Positions 33,297-40,437 of a stretch of DNA of 42,197 nucleotides are shown here, one piece after another. The notes under the pieces are model-generated. The model was not told the DNA's origin. It searched no databases and was given only the letters and a program-made list of their open reading frames with translations. Within the stretch, counting starts at the first letter, position 1, and each line of letters opens with the position of its first letter. Origin of the DNA: a virus; IMG/VR virus record IMGVR_UViG_3300021963_007133, positions 1 to 42,197 of that record; one strand, 5' to 3'. Both the position numbers and the translations under genes were made by a program.

Positions 33297-34311
33297 TAGA
33301 AGAAATAATCCTTGGCAACGCTCTGGTAAACTACATGGAACAATACAAGATGCCATATTTGGTAATTTTGATAATGATTTTGAGATGAATGATTATAAAA
33401 AAAGAGCTATGTATTTAAGTAATTTGGGAGAAGAAAACTCTGTGTCATATATTCATACTGGGTACAGGCATGATATACTATATCATCATAACAGGATGCA
33501 CTATAGGTGCGAAGAGTTTGATAAAAATGTTGACATATTATTTTCTGGGTGCTCAATGACATATGGATATGGGGTTCCAGTAGAACTTACTTTTCCACAT
33601 ATTGTGGCTAATAGGCTAAATTATTCTTATGCAAATATTGGCCTATTGTCTGAATCAGTATCGTCTCAGGTCAGAAGAACATTTGCCTATTTTAAAAAAT
33701 ATGGACATCCAAAATATCTATACGCAGTATACCCAGATTTTGGAAGAATGGAATTTCCAACAAACGTTAAAGGGTTTATTACTGGAGTTCAAAGAAAGGT
33801 AACAAAGCAAGATATTACAGACAGAAGCAATAATTTAACGGCATGGCTTCAAAGAAATTTTTTACAAAATGCACATATACCTGGAAATTTATCTGGCTTA
33901 AAACTTTCTGCCCAACCTCATATAGCAGAAGAAGTTATTGTTCCAGAGATACCTCATTTTTATTCTTCTCAACTAATATTAATGTTACAACAGTATTGTG
34001 ATATAGCGGGGATAAAGTTTGAGTGGACTACTTGGGACCAAGATCAATATAATATTATGTCTCAGTTTGAAGATTTCCCTAATATATTTAATATTAATAT
34101 GGACAAATGGATTCCAGATTATGACAACATGGTAGACAACTATACAGATGACTTAAACTGTCATAAAGAAATGCGTGACTCACTCGGAACCCTATTTGAA
34201 TTTGGAATGGATAGGGAGCATGGCATAGACCATGCCCACTGGGGAGCTCATAGGCACTCACATGTTGCAGATATAATCGTTTCTAGAATAAAAGAAATCC
34301 CTGTTGACTAA
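33289..34311 (+). CDS. SGNH/GDSL hydrolase-like protein 2
   Basis: A 340-residue paralogue of the product of the gene at 30762. GCSMTYG at 87-93 is the nucleophile block, and the terminal DHAHWGAHRHSHVADII holds the Asp/His pair. The start at 33289 (MSDRRNN) is chosen because GGAG lies at 33276-33279; ATGs at 33274 and 33238 are in frame. Overlap with the carbamoyltransferase is 8 bases. Together with the first SGNH gene it brackets that enzyme. Confidence 0.75.
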   Translation: MSDRRNNPWQRSGKLHGTIQDAIFGNFDNDFEMNDYKKRAMYLSNLGEENSVSYIHTGYRHDILYHHNRMHYRCEEFDKNVDILFSGCSMTYGYGVPVELTFPHIVANRLNYSYANIGLLSESVSSQVRRTFAYFKKYGHPKYLYAVYPDFGRMEFPTNVKGFITGVQRKVTKQDITDRSNNLTAWLQRNFLQNAHIPGNLSGLKLSAQPHIAEEVIVPEIPHFYSSQLILMLQQYCDIAGIKFEWTTWDQDQYNIMSQFEDFPNIFNINMDKWIPDYDNMVDNYTDDLNCHKEMRDSLGTLFEFGMDREHGIDHAHWGAHRHSHVADIIVSRIKEIPVD

Positions 34312-34332
34312 AAATATTCATGGATATATAAT
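34304..34332 (+). promoter_or_regulatory. Strong promoter for leaderless gene at 34339
   Basis: TTGACT (34304-34309, over the stop of the SGNH gene), 17 bases, TATAAT (34327-34332), then exactly six bases before the ATG at 34339. No SD. The best match to consensus among the leaderless promoters. Confidence 0.75.
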
Positions 34333-34338
34333 GAACAT

Positions 34339-34647
34339 ATGGATGACTCTATGGACTATGACTCAAAGCTAAGCCACTATATCGAAATTGGTGCTATATC
34401 AATTGAAGGAGTAGATTCAAACGGTGAATTAATACTTTCTGTTACCGAAAAGGCTAAAGAATTGGCTCCAGATTTATGGCAAGCTCATATAGAATACGTA
34501 GACAAACAGCTAATTGATTTGTATGAAAAAGGATTAATTGAAGTCGAGTATAATGAAAATTTAGAGGCAACGTTTAAACTTTCTCCCAAAGCGGCAGAAG
34601 ACATAAAAGATAAAGGTATATGGTTTATAGATGGAAAAGATGAATAA
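34339..34647 (+). CDS. Hypothetical winged-helix-like protein, leaderless start
   Basis: A 102-residue acidic protein with the plan helix - IEIGAISIEGVDSNGELILSV - helices - LIEVEYNENLEATFKLSPKA, which resembles a small winged-helix domain, though no family is certain. It overlaps the nucleotidyltransferase start by 8 bases, so its promoter likely drives the downstream sugar genes. A regulatory role is possible. Low net basicity argues against tight DNA binding. Confidence 0.55.
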   Translation: MDDSMDYDSKLSHYIEIGAISIEGVDSNGELILSVTEKAKELAPDLWQAHIEYVDKQLIDLYEKGLIEVEYNENLEATFKLSPKAAEDIKDKGIWFIDGKDE

Positions 34648-35734
34648 TATTGTTATCCCGCTTGCGGGAGAAGGCAAACGCTTTGCAGATTTTGGATACG
34701 ATGTGCCTAAGCCTCTTATTGTGGTTGATGGAAAAACTTTAATTGAACACGCAGTAACAACAATTGGAATTCCTGGAAGATTTATTTTTATTACTAAGAA
34801 ATATAAAAATGAAAAATATAATCAACAACTTACAGATATATTAAAATCGTGTGCTCCAGATTGTATAGAAATAAAAGTTGATGTTAAACACCGTGGTGCT
34901 GCAGATGCCGTAATGTTTGCTAAAAAATATATTGACAATGATAATCCACTTTATAACGCTAATTGTGATCAAATACTTGATTGGGATGCGGAAGAATTTG
35001 TAAATACAGTAACAAATAATGGATGTGATTCAGCAGTAGTTTTGTTTAAATCTAGAAGCCCTAAACATGGATATGCAGAAATTGTAGATAATAAAGTAAC
35101 TAAGTTAGTAGAAAAAGATCCCATAACAGACCATGCAATGGTCGGATTTCATTATTGGGCAAAAGGATCTGATTTTGTAAAGTCTGCCGAAGCACTATTA
35201 AACAATGATGGTTCAGACGAAGTTTATATCTCACACACAATAAACGGGATGGTAAATGATGGATATTATGTTTATCCTTATTTTATTCCAAACAACGAAT
35301 ATATTAATTTAGGAACTCCAGATGACGTGGCTTTGTATTTAGGAAAAGTTAAAGAGTTTTACACAGAAAAACCTAAAACAATATTTTGTGACATAGATGG
35401 AACAATAATTAAACACGCTCATATGTTTAGCGAGATAAGCAAACATAAATCAGAGGCGCTTGCTGGTGTAGTTGCAAAGTTTAATGAGTGGGACGCTAAA
35501 GGCCACAAAGTAATTTTAACTACTGCAAGAAAAGAGTCTGCAAGACAGGGGACGGAAAAAGCTTTAGAGGAGCTCGGGCTTTCCTGGGACCTTTTGATTA
35601 TGGGTGTAACCAGTGGAACTAGAGTTTTAATTAATGACAAGTTAAACAGAAGAGATCCAGACAGAGCAATTGCAGTAAGTTTAATTACAGATGGAGGATT
35701 TCTTTCAGAAGATTGGGCCAAGTACGGTCTATGA
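34640..35734 (+). CDS. Sugar nucleotidyltransferase fused to HAD phosphatase
   Basis: A 364-residue bifunctional protein. Residues 1-~240: NTP_transferase fold opening with NIVIPLAGEGKRF (nucleotide-binding loop) and KPLIVVDGKTLIEH; ADAVMFA and YNANCDQILDWD (~107-118) hold the metal-binding Asp. Residues ~250-364: HAD phosphatase with FCDIDGT (nucleophile Asp), LTTARKES and LINDK. The first would activate a sugar-1-phosphate or other phosphate ester with NTP, the second removes a phosphate, as in pathways for capsule or heptose sugars. Start at ATG 34640; 34631 is in frame. Confidence 0.8.
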   Translation: MNNIVIPLAGEGKRFADFGYDVPKPLIVVDGKTLIEHAVTTIGIPGRFIFITKKYKNEKYNQQLTDILKSCAPDCIEIKVDVKHRGAADAVMFAKKYIDNDNPLYNANCDQILDWDAEEFVNTVTNNGCDSAVVLFKSRSPKHGYAEIVDNKVTKLVEKDPITDHAMVGFHYWAKGSDFVKSAEALLNNDGSDEVYISHTINGMVNDGYYVYPYFIPNNEYINLGTPDDVALYLGKVKEFYTEKPKTIFCDIDGTIIKHAHMFSEISKHKSEALAGVVAKFNEWDAKGHKVILTTARKESARQGTEKALEELGLSWDLLIMGVTSGTRVLINDKLNRRDPDRAIAVSLITDGGFLSEDWAKYGL

Positions 35735-36060
35735 AATTATCTAGGTTAGAAGATACAATCGGAGGTTGGTTTGTAGGAAATTTTCCGCAAGCTGCTTTTC
35801 AAACAGATGCTTGTGAAGTTTCATACAAATATCATCACAAAGGAGAGATTTGGCCTACCCATTACCAAGAAAAAGTTATGGAAATTAACTTAATGGTGCG
35901 TGGACAAATGAAAATTCAAGACAAGATACTGTTATCAGGAGATATCTTTATAATATATCCGTATGAAATAGCAGATCCAGAATTTATAACTGATTGTGAA
36001 GTTGTCTGCGTCAAAATTCCTGGAATAACAAACGACAAGGTTGTAGTAGAAAAACAATGA
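35731..36060 (+). CDS. Cupin-fold protein
   Basis: A 109-residue single beta-barrel: KYHHKGEIWPTHYQEKVMEI holds two or three His that may bind metal, and LLSGDIFIIYPYEIADPEF is cupin motif 2. Start ATG at 35731 in an ATGA overlap with the previous stop. Such cupins in sugar clusters act as isomerases or sensors; the typical RmlC motif is not evident. Likely part of the glycan pathway. Confidence 0.65.
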   Translation: MKLSRLEDTIGGWFVGNFPQAAFQTDACEVSYKYHHKGEIWPTHYQEKVMEINLMVRGQMKIQDKILLSGDIFIIYPYEIADPEFITDCEVVCVKIPGITNDKVVVEKQ

Positions 36061-36530
36061 AGCTTATAGCGCATAGAGGAAATATTTTTGGGCCAAATTT
36101 AGATAAAGAAAATCATCCAGACTATATACTAAAAGCTTTAGATTATGGTTGTGATGTTGAGTTAGATTTATGGGTAACAGACAACAATTTATTTTTAGGT
36201 CACTCTAGTCCTGATTATGCTATAGACTCAAATTTTATTCAATCAAATGCTGAAAAGTTTTGGGTTCATTGTAAAAACATAGAAGCACTTTGGACCTGCA
36301 TGTTTAAATTAAAAGACATCAATTATTTTTGGCACCAAGAAGATGATCTTTCTGTAACAAGCAAAAATATTTTTTGGACATATCCTGGCAAACCTTTAAC
36401 ACCAAACTCAGTAATGCTTATTGTAAGTGAAGATGCTCTTAAAACAGAACAGATTGGCGGAGATATATACGGAATATGCACAGATTACGTAGATGAAGTG
36501 AAAGGACGCCTGGAAGAATGGAAGAAATGA
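36057..36530 (+). CDS. GDPD-like phosphodiesterase (short form)
   Basis: A 157-residue protein beginning LIAHRGN (His6-Arg7) with E-x-D at 35-37 (VELDLW) and GHSSPDYA near 48-55: the first catalytic half of the glycerophosphodiester phosphodiesterase TIM barrel. At 157 residues it is much shorter than usual GDPD (~240), so the barrel is incomplete, though strands up to GICTDYVDEVKG at the end look like the last strand. It may act on a phosphoester-linked sugar, or be a diverged non-catalytic form. Confidence 0.65.
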   Translation: MKLIAHRGNIFGPNLDKENHPDYILKALDYGCDVELDLWVTDNNLFLGHSSPDYAIDSNFIQSNAEKFWVHCKNIEALWTCMFKLKDINYFWHQEDDLSVTSKNIFWTYPGKPLTPNSVMLIVSEDALKTEQIGGDIYGICTDYVDEVKGRLEEWKK

Positions 36531-37669
36531 TGCACGGAAGAAAAGCTGCCTTTGAAATGGAATCTATTGAAATGGTTGACGTTCCAGAATCAGTTGGAAA
36601 AATATTTAAATTAAAAAATGTTAATTTTACTCCTGCGCCAGGAGATGAGGTAGTTGAGGTTCCAGGCAAAACATTTTTTATTGGTGCTGGATATTACATA
36701 TGGCACTTCTTGTTTGACGAGATTGCTGCTTACATGTATGTAAAAAAACATGTTCCAGATATAAACGTAATGTGGGTATATCAAGCAGACATTACTTCAA
36801 ATACAAAAAAAGAATTTTTAGAAGAAATTAAAACTAGATCTTTTCATAATGAAAATACAACTGGCATAGAGGTCCATAAGTATTTTGAAGATATTATGAG
36901 AATTTTTGGAGGTCAAGACTATGTTTTTTGCCCTAAAGAAAGAACAGTAAATTATCATTTTGATGAAGTGTATGTTGTGTGGGATCCAATGAGCCTACTA
37001 ACTGAAACAAAACATAAATTTTTACAGCTTGGAAGCCACTGGTCAGGAGTTCCATTTGCTTGGTGGACCAGATGGAATTGGTCAGAGGGCGATAGATTTA
37101 ATGGCGATATATTTGAGCATCAATGGTGGAGAAATATAGGAATAGCAGAAATGAGAAGTTTATTTTTAAAAGAATTAAAGTCGTATCCAGTTGTCCCACA
37201 TAAAAAAATTTTTATATCTAGAAGGGATGCTGACACAAGGTACAGCAAACAAATACTAGATCAGGAAACTAGAGAGTCATTTTTTAGGTATGTAGACCCA
37301 GAAATTAATAACAAAATTGAAGATTACTATATTAGTCGTGGGTACCACCCAGTAAATTTTGAAGGAATGTCTTATTTAAATCAATTAAACTACATAAGAA
37401 ATGCCACGCATGTTGCTGGTCTTATAGGGTCTGGACTTACAAGTTTATTTGTTGCAAAACCAGGATGTATAGTTACAGAAATATTAGTAAATAAAAAATA
37501 TAATTTTAGCTATAAATTCCTTGCAGAACTTGTGCCATTTAAATTTAATAGGATAGATTTAAGACTGCTTGTGGGAACACCAGATAAATTTGATGAAGTC
37601 TTTAAATTAAAGACAAGCTATGTGGAATCTCTGGAGGAAAGTTATCAAAAATATAATCCAAACAATTAA
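36527..37669 (+). CDS. GT61-family glycosyltransferase 1
   Basis: A 380-residue protein. The C-terminal half has KKIFISRRDADTRYS, NFEGMSYLNQLNYIRNATHV and AGLIGSGLTSLFVAKPGC, the DUF563/GT61 signature found in capsule and glycoprotein xylosyl/GlcNAc transferases. The N-terminal half has GAGYYIWHFLFDEIAAY, a common segment before the donor site. Starts in ATGA overlap with the GDPD-like gene; an ATG three bases on and another at 36518 are possible. Product likely attaches a sugar to a protein or glycan. Confidence 0.75.
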   Translation: MMHGRKAAFEMESIEMVDVPESVGKIFKLKNVNFTPAPGDEVVEVPGKTFFIGAGYYIWHFLFDEIAAYMYVKKHVPDINVMWVYQADITSNTKKEFLEEIKTRSFHNENTTGIEVHKYFEDIMRIFGGQDYVFCPKERTVNYHFDEVYVVWDPMSLLTETKHKFLQLGSHWSGVPFAWWTRWNWSEGDRFNGDIFEHQWWRNIGIAEMRSLFLKELKSYPVVPHKKIFISRRDADTRYSKQILDQETRESFFRYVDPEINNKIEDYYISRGYHPVNFEGMSYLNQLNYIRNATHVAGLIGSGLTSLFVAKPGCIVTEILVNKKYNFSYKFLAELVPFKFNRIDLRLLVGTPDKFDEVFKLKTSYVESLEESYQKYNPNN

Positions 37670-38633
37670 TTTGTTGGACATTTTTCCAGTTAACGAAAGC
37701 ACATTTTGTATAAGGTTTCCCAACATTCAATACTCTTCTTATCCAATGGAGCAAGGAGAATACCCATTAATACCAGACATAAGCCTTGAGCCAAACTTAA
37801 ATCAAGACGTGCTAGTTCTTCCTTATGCCGAAAAATATTTTCATACATTTTTTGAATATATGCCTAAAATTTTATTTTTAAAAAATATTAATCCAGCATT
37901 CACGGTGATATTTGTTGCTAACAATAAAGAATATTATGATGAAGAAAACAAAATATTTTATTCTTGGAAAAAAACTATAGGCTCTCACAGAGAAGATCAT
38001 TTTAAAGATTTTTTAGATAGATCTCAGATTAGATATATGTGTACGTATAAAGACTCTGATTTTTTTAAAAACATGATTGCTCGCTCTGGTTATATATTTT
38101 ATGATTCAATAAAAAAAATTCATATGAAAAGATGGCACAATGATTTTTATAAATTTCCAAGCTCAATATCATATTTCCCTACCTGCTCACAAACCACGGA
38201 AACTCTGCTTCCAATGATAAAGTATTTAAAGGGTATTGACAATAAAGAAATAGTGTCTTTTAGATCTATATATATATCGAGAAAAAATTTTCCAGAAAGA
38301 TCTTTAGAGAATGAAAAAAAATTAGAAGAATTTATGGTTAGTATGGGTTACGAAGTTTATTGCTTTGAAGATATGAGTATTTTTGATCAAATAAGATTAG
38401 CAAAAGAATCAAAAAGAATTATTATATTAAATGGGTCTTCTGCTGCAAATTGCGTTTTAGCAAATCCAGGAACAGAAGTAATTTCTTTTAATAATGGAGC
38501 AGAGATTGTTGATATTTACGAATCGGCTTGTAAATTGTATAATATAAAATATAACTTAATAGAAATGCCAGACAATAATGCAGAGTGGATTATTGATTAC
38601 TTAAAGAAAAATAATTTAGACAAGCCTTTGTAG
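37620..38633 (+). CDS. GT61-like glycosyltransferase 2
   Basis: A 337-residue protein resembling the product of the preceding gene in plan: YFHTFFEYMPKILFL, RSIYISRKNFPERSLEN, ILNGSSAANCVLANPGTEVI. It is diverged, with less clear donor-binding residues. The start at 37620 overlaps the upstream gene by 50 bases; TTG 37671, just after the stop, is an alternative. Its last 10 bases, including the TAG stop, are also the first bases of tRNA-Arg. Likely the last glycosyltransferase of the cassette. Confidence 0.65.
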   Translation: MWNLWRKVIKNIIQTINLLDIFPVNESTFCIRFPNIQYSSYPMEQGEYPLIPDISLEPNLNQDVLVLPYAEKYFHTFFEYMPKILFLKNINPAFTVIFVANNKEYYDEENKIFYSWKKTIGSHREDHFKDFLDRSQIRYMCTYKDSDFFKNMIARSGYIFYDSIKKIHMKRWHNDFYKFPSSISYFPTCSQTTETLLPMIKYLKGIDNKEIVSFRSIYISRKNFPERSLENEKKLEEFMVSMGYEVYCFEDMSIFDQIRLAKESKRIIILNGSSAANCVLANPGTEVISFNNGAEIVDIYESACKLYNIKYNLIEMPDNNAEWIIDYLKKNNLDKPL

Positions 38634-38696
38634 CTCAGAGGACAGAGCAGGACTCTTCTAAGGTCTTGGTCGCAGGTTCGACTCCTGCCAAGGGCG
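38624..38696 (+). tRNA. tRNA-Arg (anticodon UCU)
   Basis: A clover-leaf can be drawn: acceptor GCCTTTG with CAAGGGC, D-stem GCTC/GAGC, anticodon stem GGACT/GGTCT with two G-T wobbles, loop CTTCTAA giving UCU, T-stem GCAGG/CCTGC with TTCGACT loop. No full CCA is encoded. It would read AGA, the main Arg codon of the tail and cassette genes. The first 10 bases overlap the end of the upstream CDS. Confidence 0.85.
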
Positions 38697-38700
38697 CATT

Positions 38701-38773
38701 TGGGGATTAGCTCAGCAGGCAGAGCGGGAAGCTGTTAACTTCTAGGTCATAGGTTCGAATCCTATATCCCCAG
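38701..38773 (+). tRNA. tRNA-Asn (anticodon GUU)
   Basis: Acceptor TGGGGAT/ATCCCCA, D-stem GCTC/GAGC, anticodon stem GGAAG/CTTCT with loop CTGTTAA (GUU), T-stem ATAGG/CCTAT with TTCGAAT loop. It follows tRNA-Arg after a 4-base gap. CCA is not encoded in full. Asn codons are very frequent in the AT-rich phage genes. Confidence 0.9.
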
Positions 38774-38779
38774 CAAGTA

Positions 38780-39358
38780 TTAGGGCATAAAGTAGCCAGG
38801 GTGCGGGATTAAACAATCCATGTATGCATATCGTGTGCCAGATGTAACCTGAAATGTTTGATGAGAGTATTGTTTGTCTACTTTAAAGATTAACAAGTCG
38901 TTCTCTTCTGGCTTGTATTTAAAATTAAGTTTTGGAAAATTAATTTCTCCACCTTCAAAATCTCCAATGTACAAGGCTATTTTGTAGTATGCAATAGGAT
39001 TATCATTAATGTAAAAAGAAGTGTTGTCATTTATCTCAGAAAATTGTCCAGACTTTAATCTTACAAAATTAGCGTGTTGATACATCCAGTATTCTGGAGC
39101 AAAATAATTAAATATTGGGTCGTGAAATTGATTATCTATAACATCAAGGCTACACTTATCTCCCCAAAAAGTTTCTTCGATATCACCAATTTCATAGTTA
39201 CCATGTTGATGCCAATCATTTTCTTCAAATCCATTAAGCTTATCTCTATATATTGATAGCATTTCTGGGTCTAAATAATTTTTAATTAAATATATTTCTT
39301 CAAACAGTTTAATTGTTTTTGGATCAGATTTAAATCTGGGCTCAGTTGCGAGCATCAT
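38780..39358 (-). CDS. 2OG-Fe(II) oxygenase-like protein with altered metal site
   Basis: A 192-residue minus-strand protein of the prolyl-4-hydroxylase type. IGDFEGGEINFP (~131-142), distal His166 in YSHQTF and Arg176 in SGTRYAY (2OG-binding) are kept, but the HxD motif position (~109-111, in FSEINDN) reads I-N-D: the first metal His is missing. It may be inactive, bind a different metal or not be an oxygenase. Start at 39358 is chosen for short overlap and GGA just upstream; ATG 39415 would add 19 residues but overlaps the upstream gene by 74 bases. Confidence 0.65.
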   Translation of the reverse strand: MMLATEPRFKSDPKTIKLFEEIYLIKNYLDPEMLSIYRDKLNGFEENDWHQHGNYEIGDIEETFWGDKCSLDVIDNQFHDPIFNYFAPEYWMYQHANFVRLKSGQFSEINDNTSFYINDNPIAYYKIALYIGDFEGGEINFPKLNFKYKPEENDLLIFKVDKQYSHQTFQVTSGTRYAYMDCLIPHPGYFMP

Positions 39359-40082
39359 CTGCCGTCCAAAGGTCTCCAAGAAGCCATCTTCCAATAGACT
39401 CTTCAGATCGATCATTTACGTACTTAAAATATTTATCGCTCTTATAGTTATAAAAAGTTCCTGGAGCCATATCGTATTTTGTTGCAAAGCAAGAGAAGGC
39501 GTATCTCACACCACTGGTTACTGGTTTTGTTCCATGAAAGTATGGACCCTCTGCGCCATGAATAACCACATCTCCTGGTTCTGGCTTATAAATTAGTTCT
39601 CCAGGCATACATTCAATATCGGCATTAGGCTTTAATGTACCATCTGGTAAAAAAGCTGGGTAATAAACTTCTCCGCCTTCAAATTCAGATAAATATGTTA
39701 CTACTCCGTAATCAATTAGGCTACATGTGCCATAAGTATCTTCCTGAGTTAATTCGTGAGCTTTATCTTTTCCAGGATTATCTGCATGTAGAAACATTCC
39801 TTCATGTCCAACTCTAGATGTGATTACCTGAGACTGAGGATTAATTACGTAATCTGGGTAGAGCAATTCAGAAACATGCTCCCACAAATCTATAATTCCA
39901 GGAACTGGGGGACTCATTTTATCGTCATACCAAGGAATCGCATTACCTTCTTCTTTAAAAGAGTCTGGGTTAAATGTATCTAATATTTTAACAAATCTAT
40001 CGCACATTTCACGAGGAACGTATCCTTTGAATACGTATATTCCTTCGGTTAATTTGGTACATCCTGGCTTATCATAGAACAT
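39342..40082 (-). CDS. 2OG-Fe(II) oxygenase (prolyl 4-hydroxylase-like), leaderless start
   Basis: A 246-residue enzyme with the complete facial triad: His99-x-Asp101 (FLHADN) and His183 (YFHGTKP), plus Arg193 in GVRYAF to bind 2-oxoglutarate; LSEFEGGEVYYP (~131-142) is the usual core strand. It hydroxylates a side chain or sugar using O2. First gene of the only minus-strand operon in the window, followed by the 2OG-like paralogue (17-base overlap). The promoter is six bases upstream of the ATG. Confidence 0.85.
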   Translation of the reverse strand: MFYDKPGCTKLTEGIYVFKGYVPREMCDRFVKILDTFNPDSFKEEGNAIPWYDDKMSPPVPGIIDLWEHVSELLYPDYVINPQSQVITSRVGHEGMFLHADNPGKDKAHELTQEDTYGTCSLIDYGVVTYLSEFEGGEVYYPAFLPDGTLKPNADIECMPGELIYKPEPGDVVIHGAEGPYFHGTKPVTSGVRYAFSCFATKYDMAPGTFYNYKSDKYFKYVNDRSEESIGRWLLGDLWTADDARN

Positions 40083-40088
40083 ATATAT

Positions 40089-40097
40089 ATTATAGCA
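40089..40097 (-). promoter_or_regulatory. Extended -10 promoter for leaderless oxygenase gene (minus strand)
   Basis: Read on the minus strand, TGCTATAAT at 40097-40089 is followed by six bases and the ATG at 40082. It mirrors the plus-strand element at 40135-40143. No SD. Confidence 0.65.
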
Positions 40098-40134
40098 TGG
40101 CTTAAATTCGAGCCTTCCTTCGCTATAAATAAAA

Positions 40135-40143
40135 TGCTATAAT
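40135..40143 (+). promoter_or_regulatory. Extended -10 promoter for leaderless gene at 40150
   Basis: TGCTATAAT at 40135-40143, then exactly six bases (gtatga) before the ATG at 40150. Predicted first base is the A of the start codon; no SD. It forms a 10-base inverted repeat (ATTATAGCAT / ATGCTATAAT) with the divergent minus-strand promoter. Confidence 0.65.
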
Positions 40144-40149
40144 GTATGA

Positions 40150-40437
40150 ATGAGTATAGAAAACCATAAATGGGTTCGCCTGCCTAACGGAGACGTAAAT
40201 GAGGCATATATTGACCACAACACCCACAAGGGTCCTTTTTGCGTAAACTGCTCTAAATTTTTTTGTGTGCAGTGTGAAAAAGAATTGGGATTAAATAGTA
40301 GCGGAGCTGCATCTGATTTGTCTGTAGATTACTATTTGCCTAAATGCGAAGCAAATATGGATAACGAAATAGAAGCATGGTCTCCAATTGGTGGAGAACT
40401 AGCAGTTTCATTAATAGAAAGAAAAGTGCATGCCTAA
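40150..40437 (+). CDS. Hypothetical small protein with CxxC pairs, leaderless start
   Basis: A 95-residue protein with CVNCSKFFCVQC at 31-42: two CxxC pairs forming one zinc site, and another Cys at ~73. The rest is polar (ASDLSVDYYLPKCEAN). It is divergent from the oxygenase operon and overlaps the next oxygenase gene by 8 bases. Function unknown. Confidence 0.6.
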   Translation: MSIENHKWVRLPNGDVNEAYIDHNTHKGPFCVNCSKFFCVQCEKELGLNSSGAASDLSVDYYLPKCEANMDNEIEAWSPIGGELAVSLIERKVHA

